Of a stretch of DNA of 64,000 nt, positions 53,346 through 64,000 are shown in pieces (position 1 is the stretch's first letter; each line of letters begins with the position of its first letter). The translations under genes were made by a program, and so were the position numbers. The notes below the pieces were generated by a model. That model saw only the letters and a program-made list of their open reading frames with translations. It had not been told where the DNA came from and searched no databases. Source of the stretch: Deroplatys truncata (lineage: Eukaryota; Arthropoda; Insecta; Mantodea; Mantidae); the NCBI GenBank assembly GCA_030765065.1, contig CM060990.1, positions 494,502,190 to 494,566,189 on the forward strand. Reading direction: 5' to 3'.

Positions 53346-56299
53346 AGTAAACGATTTACTCCGCGATTTCGCGGCACCTCTCCCTCACCAGCACTACTTG
53401 CATCGTCCCTAAGAAACAAAATTGGTAAAATCATACTTTCATCTAAACACTTTTCAAAAATACTTTATTTTCACACCATACTAAAAGTTTCAGATAATAG
53501 CAAACAGAGAAAGAAAATTAACTCATAAATAGCAAACCATTTCTAAATTTACGTCGTATACCTAATTGTATTTTGGCCTTAAAGCCTCGCAACGCGTACT
53601 TCAAAACGTTTTCATTCATTGTGCATAGCTTTCTTTTTTATTAAATAGGCTTGTTTTATGTTAAGCTATGCGGGTTTAAACACAACTTGCGAAGTACGGA
53701 ATTGGGGCACAATCTAAACATCCAATACATTACAAATGGAAAAACAATACAATTACTCACGGCTATATGTGCTTTCAGATGAATTTAAGTCCATCAATAA
53801 ATGCTTGACGTTTAATTTTTACTGTTGAACCTTCCCAGGCTTTCGTTACGGTATGCCCTGCATTCGCCCAAGTTTCACCTAGAAAATATATCGGACGAAC
53901 CTTGTTTCTGAACTAACGAATACTGCGTATTTATGCCGTCGCTCAATAATGTCATCGCGCTCTAAAAGAACTGCTGCTTTGCCGCGCCTCTGAAATGAAC
54001 CCAATTCTTATTTTCTTCTGATAGCCTGCATTACACATTCAAAACAGTTAGCTAAACAGCTAAAATTAGCACTTAATTTCGCACCACTCCTGTTTGCTTT
54101 AAAATATCGAGCGGGAGAATTCATTGCACTACACATGGTTGTCGCCATTTTGATCTTTCAGCAGGTTTGCCAACCTATGAGATTACAAACCCTTTCGTAC
54201 AACTGATGTATAAGGTACAGATATGAGGTACAATGTATAAATATAACTTATCTTACGTATTCATATTACCCTTTCTATAGTAGATTATTGTTAGGGACGC
54301 TATGTACTTACTCATATGATTCCATTGCATATTTCGGATAGTTTTGTAAATGGTCAGCGTTGGCATCAACACAATATTTCCAATTTAAACCTGGATTAGT
54401 TTCATAAAGTAACTTAGCATTAACGTACTGTAGTACAAAATAACTACAATAGTTTGTTGTTGTGTAGCAGCAAGCTTATATGCTTCCCTTTTGGCGTGTA
54501 ATGAAAGTTTTACGGGAGGCTATTTTTGGTCTCAGCACAGCTTCCATGTGGAGGGGAGCAGAAAAGACCAAAGATATTGCTTTTTTCTTGTTGTGATTGT
54601 TGTCGGTGACTGAAAATTCGGTGGCATTGATGGTGTACAATTAGACAATTTCTGATCTCTTGTGACCTCAATTTTTTGAGAAGTTAGAAAAATTCGATGA
54701 AACATGTGCATACTTGTTATTTGGATCAATTAGGAGAATTTCGGAAGTGATATTTGGCAGTAGTGCAGAACTTGGATGTGACATTTTAGTTACATGGTCC
54801 AAAAGACCTCTCTTTTAATACCCACCAGTAATCTAAATTCAGTAAGAAATATGCTACAATAATCGGATGTTAAACATCGTTATTATTAGATGGCCAATAC
54901 AGGTCTCTGCAAAGACCGAAATCTAGTTTCATTAACATTTTACCACAAGTTTTAATACTTGTCCCATTTACAGTAAACACCTCTCGACATGACAGATTTG
55001 AGCTATGATTTTTTGTTGTTGCAATAACCTAAATGTTCACTTTAGAGTCTGCCATAAACTTCATATTGTAGTTTCTGTCATAAATGAACAAGCGGTGAGG
55101 TTGTGTGTTAACAGTATCTTTCGCCACATAAGAACAGTGCAGGTTTTGCTTCCCGACAACTCCTGCGATTTAGCACCTGACTTGTAATTGCAAGCTGGAT
55201 GCACTTCTTTGCTCTTTTTCTAAACTTACCACGGTTCTAATATAGTTCATGAGCTTCTCCAGATGGTGAGAGAGGTTGCCTTCGAGATCTAAAAAGAGAT
55301 TTGGTTTTGGATCTCAGGGTAGCTACTTCTGAAGTTAGCTGAGAAATCTACTACGCTGAATCTGTATGGTTTGAATCTTGTCTTATTAACAGAACACATA
55401 TATGACTGAACAGGTGAATACTCTAGAATTCAATCTGTCATTGTTGCTAAGGTATCAAGAGTGTCAGCACCAAAAGCCAATATTGTTATGTACATGGAGT
55501 GGTAAACGCTTAATCAAAATTGTTTTAAGAAGCTCTCCTGTATTTGGCCGCCTGCTAAAGCTGCAGTAATTGAGATTTTATTAATTAAGACATTAACTGT
55601 TAAATAAACCATCTTACAGGGATAAAGAATTTCAAGTTTTGATATAAAAATAATAAATCATTAAAATCAACAACATAAATACAAAGAAATTAGAATATTT
55701 ATAAATAAAAGTAGTAGTATGAAAATAAAAATTGGTTACATAAAACATCTCCTTCACATATACCGCCAGATTGCCAATACTGTATATGGTATTAAAAGAA
55801 ACAACGTGTCAGCTAAATGTATGTTCAATTGCTTGTATTATGTGAATGTACCTTCCAGACACTCAAAAATAGTATATTATCTTGATATTGCTAATGTAAA
55901 GAAAATATTCAAATCAATACTTAGAGAAAATTTTGGGTAATACCAAGAATAAGAAAATTATCAGATAGGCCTAACCTCCTGAGCGAAGAATAGAAAATAA
56001 ATACAAACAACCTAACAAAGTCAGAGAACTTTAAGCATTGTTATAACACAAACAGTTAAATATGTAGGTTCTAATAGTAACAAAAATATCACAATAGTAA
56101 AGCTATTAGAAGCTCAACAAGCAAATCAAAGAATGTGTGGCAGGTTGTGAAACAGAAGCGAGGTACTAACTTAGAAAAGCACACTTTCAGGATAAAGAAT
56201 GGGAAAAACTATCCCATATCTTACCCACTCGTTGCAACACCACTGTTTAATAATTATTTTGCGAATGCATTGTAGCAACACTAAAGGACAATGGCAACT
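53346..56299. other. Long AT-rich stretch, no gene recognised
   Basis: Only short scattered frames. The missing upstream part of the gypsy fossil could lie here but has no recognisable motif. Confidence 0.5.
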
Positions 56300-56915
56300 T
56301 GAGCATATTGGATTGGATTGGATTGGATTGGATTGTGAAGCGGAGGGAATTCAGCACCGATACAGGAATGAGGATACTGTACCGACAACCCACGAGGGGC
56401 GCCACTGGGAGGGAAGGATGAGGTGAAAGGAGACGGCGGACGGCCGGAACCAGGAGTGACGGCACAGCAATGACAGGGGCCTATAGTTTCCAGATTGAGA
56501 CGCCCCGGCTGTCGGACAGGCAGACCGGGAACACCGTCCCACACATGGTTCAACGCACCCCCTCCCCGAGGGGTGGTCCTTATAACCCGGTAACCAGCCG
56601 AAATCCGAGGGACGAAGAAAGTTCGCAGACAGCATGCTTTTCCCTTGCCACGCTGCATCGAAGCACCTTCGCCGACACTTCCAACCCTGAAACAGACCGA
56701 ACGGGGTGAAGGTTGGATGGATGAAATGGCTAATGGAACGAAATGGATGGACAGGAAATTCGAGGGATGAAAGAAACCACTCGAGCATTGGCCTGACTAC
56801 GATGGGAAAAAGCCCGAAAAGATCCATGAGTCAGAGTGTCGCCAGGAATTAACCCATGGCCTCCTGAATAGGGCCACAGACTCTACCGCTTGAACCATCC
56901 CGCTTGGTACGTGAA
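56300..56915 (-). mobile_element. Long tRNA-headed SINE-like repeat, copy 2, with pentamer tail
   Basis: On the minus strand the head near 56905-56840 has a tRNA-like GGGATGGTTCAAGCGGTAGA segment and a B-box-like GGGTTAATTCC. A ~500-bp GC-rich body follows, and then a tail of about six CCAAT units (ATTGG on the plus strand, 56307-56335). Body blocks match copy 1 at 34.4-35.0 kb. A 158-codon frame across it has no recognisable protein and is probably accidental. Confidence 0.6.
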
Positions 56916-57177
56916 TATATTCTGCTAATTCAAATGCAATATCTATTTATATACCCTATTACGTATTATGTAATTTCTGTTCTTTATGAAAGCATAAATA
57001 CATACCAGGTGGCCCACACAAGCCGTGCTTAGTTGAAGTTAATTTATACCGGATAGCGCGGATGCCAAAAGGTTTGCCTAAGCAGAACTGCAAAGGAGAC
57101 TCCATACCGACAGAGAGGAGAACGCTAAATGAAAGACCAATGCTTGAAAACGAACACTTTAACCGCTATAACTGGTA

Positions 57178-57252
57178 CCAGAGCTCATTCGGTAGAGAAA
57201 CTGCCTGCTATATGAGGTGTTTCTGGTTCGATTCCCGGCTGAGCTCCAGAAA
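57178..57252 (+). other. tRNA-like sequence (SINE head or decayed tRNA)
   Basis: AGCTCATTCGGTAGAGAAAC resembles a D arm/A box and TGGTTCGATTCCCGG a T arm/B box. The acceptor stem does not pair with the sequence upstream, so it is not a working tRNA gene. Confidence 0.35.
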
Positions 57253-57955
57253 GTTGTCTGTAAACAAAAGCATTTCACGGTATGCCCAGAGTTTGGTGTT
57301 TGAATGTGAGAGTACCTATGTGTGTGTGGGGGGATGAGTGTTATATCTAGGTTATTTAATAAGCAATTCGCTCATTAATAAGAGCTCGTGATTGCCACTT
57401 GACGCAAACCTGAGCACACGTGTTAAATCATTTAGTTCCATGACAGTTAATCTACAATCAGTAAAACTATATGGCACTAATTGCTGCCGCAAAATTAACA
57501 AGATTAAACAAAATTCTGTTTTGTTAAGGGAAAATCGATAGTAACAGCAATAGTAAGCTGTATTGTCAAAGTACAAGTCTTTAGATAATAAGGAGCATAA
57601 CATAGGCCTCCTTTTAAATCTATTTAATAGTTTTATCTTATTAGTGATGACTAGGCAGAGGATTACTCAAGTGATTTTCTCCAATTTGTCTACAAGCAAA
57701 ACATTACTGTCCATTCCAAACCAGAGTGCCTCTCACTGTAGACAAATTCTTTGTATTATCCGCGCGAAAGTAGTTCGCAATCCCCACCCCTAATGGCTGC
57801 TTGTTCGCCTCTCACGTGCTTGTTGAACATTGTTTCAATATATAAAAAGGCGCCCTGCGTGAGAATCATAGTTCATAATGCAACCTGAAGCAACAATTGA
57901 TTTTATAAGCATGCGGAAATGAACATTTTACTTACGTTAATCACAATCCTCGAGC
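57253..57955. other. Spacer
   Basis: AT-rich. A TATA-like ATATAAAAAGGCGCC at 57840-57854 is noted without a matching gene. Confidence 0.4.
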
Positions 57956-58336
57956 AAAAGTGCAACACCCTAATCCGAATCCTCCGAAGAAGACTCAGCT
58001 GACATATCGCAATCAGAACTAATCTCCAAAATAATGACAAGCTTATCTACAATTCCACAGCACTGTCGCACACAAAACAAGTTCCGACATTTGATTCTCC
58101 TCTTCTATTTTCTATTATGTGTGTTTATATTCCCTGCGCGCTTTGGTTGCGCTTCTCACTGAAACGCCTGTAAAATCGGATATTAGTTTCGTAATATGCA
58201 CTAATGCAAGTGTCGAGTATTTTTCTAATAGCGAGTGAAATAGATTAAGGATTGTTTGTTTTTCGCCACTTTTTAAATGTTTCCCGCTTTTGTGTTTGAA
58301 CAGTTTATTCGCACTACACGTACCTTCCTCTGCCAT
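57956..58336 (-). pseudogene. Internally deleted DDE_3 mariner-type transposase (HTH start, acidic end)
   Basis: ATG 58336 opens a 73-codon frame with SGEKQTILNLFHSLLEKYST and ITKLISDFTGVSVRSATKARR, the N-terminal helix-turn-helix found in arthropod DDE_3 mariner-type transposases. No DDE core follows. About 60 bp further a short segment, DCDMSAESSSEDSD, resembles the acidic C-terminal end of the same family (compare the SSDSSDDGNDMSDSAEEE end near 60350). It looks like a deletion derivative. Confidence 0.45.
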
Positions 58337-60300
58337 GAAATCTCAAATATTAACTGACTAAATTACAAGATTTGACCTGAGCTGAGCACACGTGTGTTGG
58401 CGTATTATGAATACCTGTTCGCTTATCATATTTCCTGTGTGACGCAAAGTGTTTATTCGATACTCAGATAGCACCTATGGTAATTCATTGTTGCATTTTT
58501 CGTATATGAAAGTCATGCATTAATTGGTAATTAACAGGCATATACTCTCAGCGTTAGTGCAATGGCAGACGTAAATGACATTTCGTAATCTCTTAACAGT
58601 TGCTATGTATCCATTATCTTTAGCAATGAGTTCTTATGATAACCGCAATAAAATGTGCAGTTCTATACCTTTCTTGCCCTAATATTTCATGATACAATAC
58701 ATGTATTAAGGAACTATTTACGTTGGAGTTAGAGTGTGTTCTTGGGTTCGTGACAAGCAGAAGCACGTGCTTTTGTTTACATCAGAGGGAACTCTGGTTT
58801 GGAATGTACAGTAGATCCGTCGCACAAAATGTAAACAACGGTGGCTATGAGTCATAAATATGGAAACGAGTACGATCAGGTGACCGCTGCAAGCGAAAAG
58901 TCGGATAAATAAACAACTAAGCATGGCACTGCTATCGACTACGGAATAGATAATACCTAATGTTTACATATTTCCTACTACCTTATGCAATATATGCGGT
59001 GCAAACAATGCATATTACACAGACCTAACTGTATGCAATATTTATTTTAATTATACAAGATTTACAATAGCATGTTCGTACAGTATTAACACAATTACCG
59101 TTTTAATAATAAAATAAATAAATAATAAAGGTACCCCTTCCGTATTGTTGCTGCATTTACTAAGCATCTTTTTGTGTACTTTTCCATGAATCTTTTAAAA
59201 CATGAATTGTGTAATTTGTTAAATGGGATATTAGCCCTATCACCATGTGGCATAAACCTGCAGAAAAGTCAGACTGTGTGCTTCAGGTATAGAGCATAAT
59301 TCCATCCGGTTCATTTGAACCCACTAAATGCACCTTATATCAATGTCGTTTACTATGACAAGGTAGTTCAAAGCTAAAGCGTTTGTTCCCTTTCATTTCT
59401 GATTGACACAGTTTGCATACTATTATATCACCATTAAGAGTAAACTATTGTGAACCAAATTCTTTAATATATTCCTCTATTTACTCTTTGTGCGCACGTC
59501 GTGATTTAGGCACATTGTAGTTCTAAATATAACCACACGTACCTGTTAGTGTGGCCAGAGAAAGCGACACAGCACCGGCACTTGAAGACAGCAGGACAAG
59601 GTGCAATTGTATATGCGCACAGGCTGGACGGTGAGTGGGGGCAGCAGGGTTGCCAAGTTGGCGGAATTGCCGCTAAATTTGACGGATTTTACACATCACC
59701 AATGGGTAAAATTTTACATTTATCGGTCAACGGATTTTTTAACGGATATATGGACTGTTGTCTTCTACAATAATATTTTTCTGTTTAATTCAAAGTTTCA
59801 ATTATATAATAAGAGACCAGATTTAGTGGGAAAAATCCTAGATGAAATTGCAAGTTAATCTTTCCTCTCATCACATACCCATTTCACTCTAAGTGATGAA
59901 ACGTGCACATTGCACAATGCCATATAAAACATGCTATCTATGTATACCTTCATTCCCTGCGAGAAATGTATTTATATATAATGAGATAAACATATACACG
60001 TGATTATCGCAATATGAGTCAGCTATAACGCTATTGAAAAATAACGTGTATCCGAGTAGATGTAATTGCTTTACGGTGTTATAACTGGCGCAACAGTTCT
60101 AGACACGTGAAAATCTTAATGACAGCTAGGAAGCGAGTTACATACCAGATCAGTAGGTGACCGGTCGTCTGCATGCTGCAAGAGTGCGTGGGGCAGTCAT
60201 TGTAAAATATCCGCACACCAGTTATGCCTGCACTACACGATAAACTTATAGTTATATACAGTATATTTAAATCCACCGCTATAAAATGCCCTTAATATAA
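58337..60300. other. Spacer, nothing recognised
   Basis: AT-rich with scattered short frames and no family match. Confidence 0.5.
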
Positions 60301-61345
60301 AAACACTGTCAACCATCTGCCTCCAGTTCTTCCACACCTGACAGCCCTTCCTCTTCTGCGGAATCACTCATATCATTGCCGTCATCACTGCTGTCGCTAC
60401 TTTCTGCACCTTTATCCTGGATGATAATTTTTTCTATTTGATTTTCTGCAGTTCCGTATTCTTTGAAATAATGATTCTCAATTTATTCAACATGTCGACA
60501 TACATTTTCCCATTCTGATCTTCCAATTTCTGCAAATCGCTGGCGACATAACTGCTCCACATCTTTTAGTTTAAAAGTGATATTTCTGCAGGCCACCCAG
60601 TTTTTGACATCAGCCCAGATTAATTCGATTGAGTTTAGATCTGGGTGATACGGTGGCAGTCTAAGTACATTATGGCGATGTTGTATTAATATCTGGCCAA
60701 GTATTATGAGTTATGACTTCTGAAGGGATTTGTTGGCTTTAACTAAGTTATATTTGTTTTACTCATGCTTTCATCAAAAGCTATATTATGCCTAAGCAAC
60801 CAGGTTTTTATTTCTTCTTTCAAGGAATTTGAGGTAGGTTGTTTGTCAATTTGAGTGTTACCACATTGTGAAGCATTGTCGATAACCAGAATAGACCCAG
60901 CAGGCATATTAGGTATCAACATGGTGTTGATTCACTTCATGTAATTTTCTGTATTCATTTCTTGATGAAAAGCTCCTGTTTTTTGTTGCGACTTGTAAAA
61001 GAAGGGCATTTGGAACGAACAGCATGAACGATAATAAGTAATTGTCCTTTGGCAACAGGTGCCTGAAAAACCTAATTCGCTATCGTCACTTCAACTTTTA
61101 GATGTATGACAGCTGTGTATGTGCGACTCATCTTCATACACTATAGTTTGACCCTCTAATTTGTACCTCTGAGTAAGTTACTCTTCCAGCTGAGATCGTA
61201 TGTCGTGCTTTTCTATTAGAAGTCTGCTATTTGGTTTCGTTTTCTTCCACTTGAACCCTAAATCTTTTACAATTTTTCTGAGATTTGTAGCAAGTAGGGT
61301 ATATAGAGAAATTCGAGCGCAGTTTTTGGGCATATATGGGAAAGG
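60301..61345 (-). pseudogene. DDE_3 mariner-type transposase remnant
   Basis: On the minus strand, LRKIVKDLGFKWKKTKPNSR and LLIEKHDIR lie near 61290-61190. A YEDESHIHS block near 61140 carries the first catalytic Asp. FKSQQKTGAFHQEMNTENYM lies near 60990-60940 in shifting frames. SILVIDNASQCGN near 60895 holds the second Asp, and LPPYHPDLNSIELIWADVKN near 60655-60595 the last acid. An acidic tail ends near 60310. The order is that of a complete catalytic domain, but there are several stops and shifts. The N-terminal helix-turn-helix is missing, because minisatellite DNA begins at 61320. Confidence 0.78.
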
Positions 61346-61800
61346 ATAGGGAAAACGAGGATAGATGGGGCGGTTCAATGAGGAAAATGGGTTTATATGG
61401 GAGAGATAGGGAATACGACGACCGATACTATGCTAGACAGGGTTGAAGGAGGGAAATACGTTTATATGGAAGAGATAGACGAGAGGTGTTAGGCTAGACA
61501 GAGGCTGAGGAGTAGAGTATGGTTTATATGAAAGGTATAGGAAAACGAGGAGAGCTGTTAGGCTAGACAGAGTTGAAGGGTAGAGTATGTCATTTGGGTG
61601 AGAGAGGTAGGGAACAGGAGGAGAGGTGTTAGGCTAGACAGAGTTGAAGGGCAGAGTTTGTCTTTTATATGAGAGAGGTAGGGAACAGGGATAGGGGTGT
61701 TAGGCTAGACAGAGGTCGAGGTGTAGAGTATGGTTTATATGAGAGATATAGGAAAACGAGGAGAGGTATTACGCTAGACAGATACTGAAGGAGTAACAAT
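61325..61800. repeat. Minisatellite, about 70-bp unit
   Basis: The segment GGCTAGACAGAG recurs at 61431, 61492, 61561, 61632, 61703 and 61772, spacing 61-71 bp. Each unit has TTTATATGRGAGAGATAGGG-type sequence and GAGGAGAGGTGTTA. Confidence 0.85.
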
Positions 61801-61939
61801 ATGGGTTTATATACAGGAGAGATAGGGAATACGAGAGGAGGCGCTAGACCTTGAAAGCGACTTTAGACATGAACTTCGTGGAAAACTGTTTCATGTCAAT
61901 GTTAGAACGCTAATTCTAGACATGCCAATCACGTAACCC

Positions 61940-62130
61940 ATTCAGAGAAAAGGTGACCTGCAACGGGAAAAAGGTGACCAGCAAAAGGGAAAAAGCTGAC
62001 CGCAAAGGGAAAAAGGTGAGCCATAAAGGGAAAAAGGTGACCTGCAACGGGAAAAAGGTGACCAGCAAAGGAAAAAAGGCGTCCCACAAAGGAAAAAGGG
62101 TAGGGAAAAGGTGACCCTCTCACGGGAAAA
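61940..62130. repeat. Short tandem repeat, 19-20 bp unit
   Basis: About nine units of GGGAAAAAGGTGACCWGCAA. A 71-codon frame on the minus strand over it (repeating AGHLFPF) is a product of the repeat and not a gene. Confidence 0.85.
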
Positions 62131-62139
62131 GATAACCCA

Positions 62140-63480
62140 CTCACACTAACAGGTAAGTAATTCAGCTAGTATCACAGGAGGCTAGATTCCAGAGACTAAC
62201 TGCATCATAACTATGCATGATTTCACAGGTAATTCAGCTAGTATCGTGGGCATTTAAGCTAATTCAGCTAGTATCACAGGAGGCTAACTGCATCATAGCT
62301 ATGCATGATTTCAGAGGTAATTCAGCTAGTATCGTAGGTATTTAGGCTAATTCAGCTAGTATCACAGGAGGTTACATTCCAGGATTGGGTATAGCATAGT
62401 TTCATATTTCACAGGTAATTCAGAGGGTATCGTAGGTATTTAGGATAATTCAAGTAACATAGTAGTTTAGAGTAATTAAGCAAGCATTACAGGAGGGTAG
62501 GTTCCAGGGGTTGGTTATAACGTAGTTTCGTATTTTACAGATAGTTCAGGTAATATCGTAAGTATTTGGGTAATCAGCATAGTTTCACAGATGCTCGTGA
62601 TAATTTCGATCAGAGATTTGTATCACAGCTATTTAAGGTAAATGCAGGTGATTCAGGTTGAATCAATGGTATTTAGGATAATTCAAGTATAATAGGTATT
62701 TAAGACAAAACAGATAGTATCACAGGTGCTCGTGCTAATTTAGAGCAGGAATTCGTATCAGAGCTAGTTAAGGTAATTTCACATGATTCGGGTAGTATCA
62801 CAGGTATTTAAGTCATTTTCACAGGCAATTCAGCTAGTATCGTGAGCATTTAAGCTAATTCAGCTAGTATCACAGGAGGCTAACTGCATCATAGCTATGC
62901 ATGATTTCACAGGTAATTCACCTAGTATCGTAGGTATTTAGGCTAATTCAGCTAGTATCACAAGAGGATAGATTCTAGGGTTGGGTATAGCTTAGTGTCG
63001 TATTTCACAGGTAATTCAGAGAGTATCGTAGGTAGTCAGGTTAATTCAAGTATCACAGGCATTTAGAGTAATTCAGCTAGCATTACAGGAGAGTAGGTTC
63101 CAGGGGTCAGTTATAACATAGCTTCGTATTTCACATATAGTCCAGGTAATATCGTAAGTATTTGAGGTAATCGACATAGCTTCACAGATATTATCGATAA
63201 TTTCGATCAGAGATTTGTATCACAGCTATTTAAGTCAAATGCAGGTGATTCAGGTTGTATCAACGGTATTTGTGTCATTTTAACAGGTAATTCATCTAGT
63301 ATCATTGGTATTTAAGACGAACCAGATAGTATCACAGGTGCTCGTGCTAAATTAGAACAGGAATTCGTATCAGAGCTAGTTAAGGTAATTTCACATGATT
63401 CGGGTAGTATCACAGGTATTTAAGTCATTTTAACAGGTAATTCAACTAGTATCACAGGTACTCATGGTAATATAGAGAGT
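62140..63480. repeat. Higher-order satellite: ~30-bp submonomers in a ~596-bp unit
   Basis: Submonomers of the form CAGGTAATTCAGCTAGTATC recur throughout. Larger blocks repeat with a period of about 596 bp: GTTCCAGGGG at 62501 and 63097, and CATTTAAGCTAATTCAGCTA near 62250 and 62845. Slightly more than two higher-order units are present. Confidence 0.85.
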
Positions 63481-64000
63481 AATTAGATTATAAACATTTC
63501 TCATCCAACGTTACAACAATTTATATACTTTTTTCTAAATCTTACAAACGTATTATATGTTAAACAGTTATTGTACGATGCGGAGAGGGATAAACTGCAT
63601 ATTGGTTCACAAATTGAAAAGTTTTGCGTTAACATACCTTTATTTTAGTTCGTTGTAGGTGTCTCTCCCCTTTTATCTAGGCTTGAGACTAGTACTAGGA
63701 TTGCTCCTAAAGGCAGGGTTACCACCTTCCCTTCCATCTTCTTCTTTCTTCATCAGGCGTCTGCTAGTTGCATACACAGCACACGGATAAACTTAATTTT
63801 TTAAGATTGTAGACTCACGAGAAAATCTTTATCTTTAACTTACATTCTTTTAAGCACTGTTTGTAATGGCCTAATGTCCATACGCATAGGTAGTTATTCC
63901 ATCTTCGGCAATAACTCTTTTATCATCAAAGGGATTCAATGTAATTTTATTCACTTATACTGTGGTAACAGCATGCTTTTGTGACAGGAGTAGATTCATG
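63481..64000. other. Window end, nothing recognised
   Basis: AT-rich DNA after the satellite; no gene or repeat family identified. Confidence 0.5.

Noticed and set aside
56351-56827. A 158-codon minus-strand frame
   Set aside because: Lies entirely inside the tRNA-headed repeat; no recognisable protein and not conserved in the other copy.
57178-57252. Functional tRNA gene
   Set aside because: D- and T-arm-like parts are present but the acceptor stem does not pair; more likely a SINE head.
57840-57854. TATA box of a host promoter
   Set aside because: No credible coding sequence follows within several hundred bases; AT-rich context makes chance likely.
61929-62144. Repetitive minus-strand frame (AGHLFPF repeats)
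   Set aside because: Translation of the 19-20-bp tandem repeat.
62140-63480. Regularly spaced repeats that might suggest a CRISPR array
   Set aside because: Units are diverged and nested in a 596-bp higher-order unit, there are no unique spacers, and the setting is eukaryotic.

Overview
The window is arthropod-type nuclear DNA, probably insect, that consists almost entirely of transposable elements. The evidence is the repertoire: R1-like and RNase H-bearing I/jockey-like LINEs, DUF4817- and DDE_3-type mariner relatives, a hAT remnant, tRNA-headed SINEs, a Ty3/gypsy fossil and a Polinton with a chromodomain integrase. The species is not resolved. No rRNA gene, functional tRNA gene or CRISPR array was found. 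The only convincing piece of a host gene is one exon near 47.15-47.38 kb on the minus strand. It resembles the N-terminal ligand-binding region of a class C GPCR (metabotropic glutamate receptor-like).

Layout. 0-3.4 kb: a decayed R1-like LINE (copy A) followed by a 41-bp tandem repeat. 3.85-11.2 kb: an old plus-strand LINE (B) split by a 5.7-kb I-like LINE on the minus strand (4449-10164). That insertion carries an 11-bp target-site duplication, so the order of insertion can be read. 11.2-14.4 kb: a second, much fresher R1-like LINE (copy C) with an 828-codon open frame. 14379-33765: a complete Polinton/Maverick with 159-bp terminal inverted repeats and a 6-bp target-site duplication (GACGCA). 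34-42 kb: a tRNA-headed repeat, two mariner-superfamily transposase remnants and a LINE tail. 42-46.7 kb: a decayed LINE (D) with a SINE inside its 5' part. 47-50.3 kb: the host exon, an inverted SINE pair and a hAT remnant. 51.1-53.3 kb: a Ty3/gypsy fossil. 56.3-61.4 kb: another long tRNA-headed repeat and two DDE_3 mariner remnants. 61.3-63.5 kb: three adjacent tandem arrays, the last a higher-order satellite.

The Polinton is the main feature. All its recognisable genes lie on the minus strand and read from right to left: a small ORF, protein-primed DNA polymerase B, packaging ATPase, a pX-like basic protein, a coiled-coil protein, DD35E-chromodomain integrase, penton-like minor capsid protein, a pVI-like basic protein, major capsid protein and adenain-type protease. 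After these comes an accessory block of five small genes of unknown or only suggested function, including PC4-like and OB-like candidates. Many neighbours abut or overlap by a few bases. The element is structurally complete, but several core genes are broken (about six breaks in total), so it is a fairly young fossil. Its right 6 kb has no genes and consists of repeated modules, some carrying echoes of the element's own OB-like gene.
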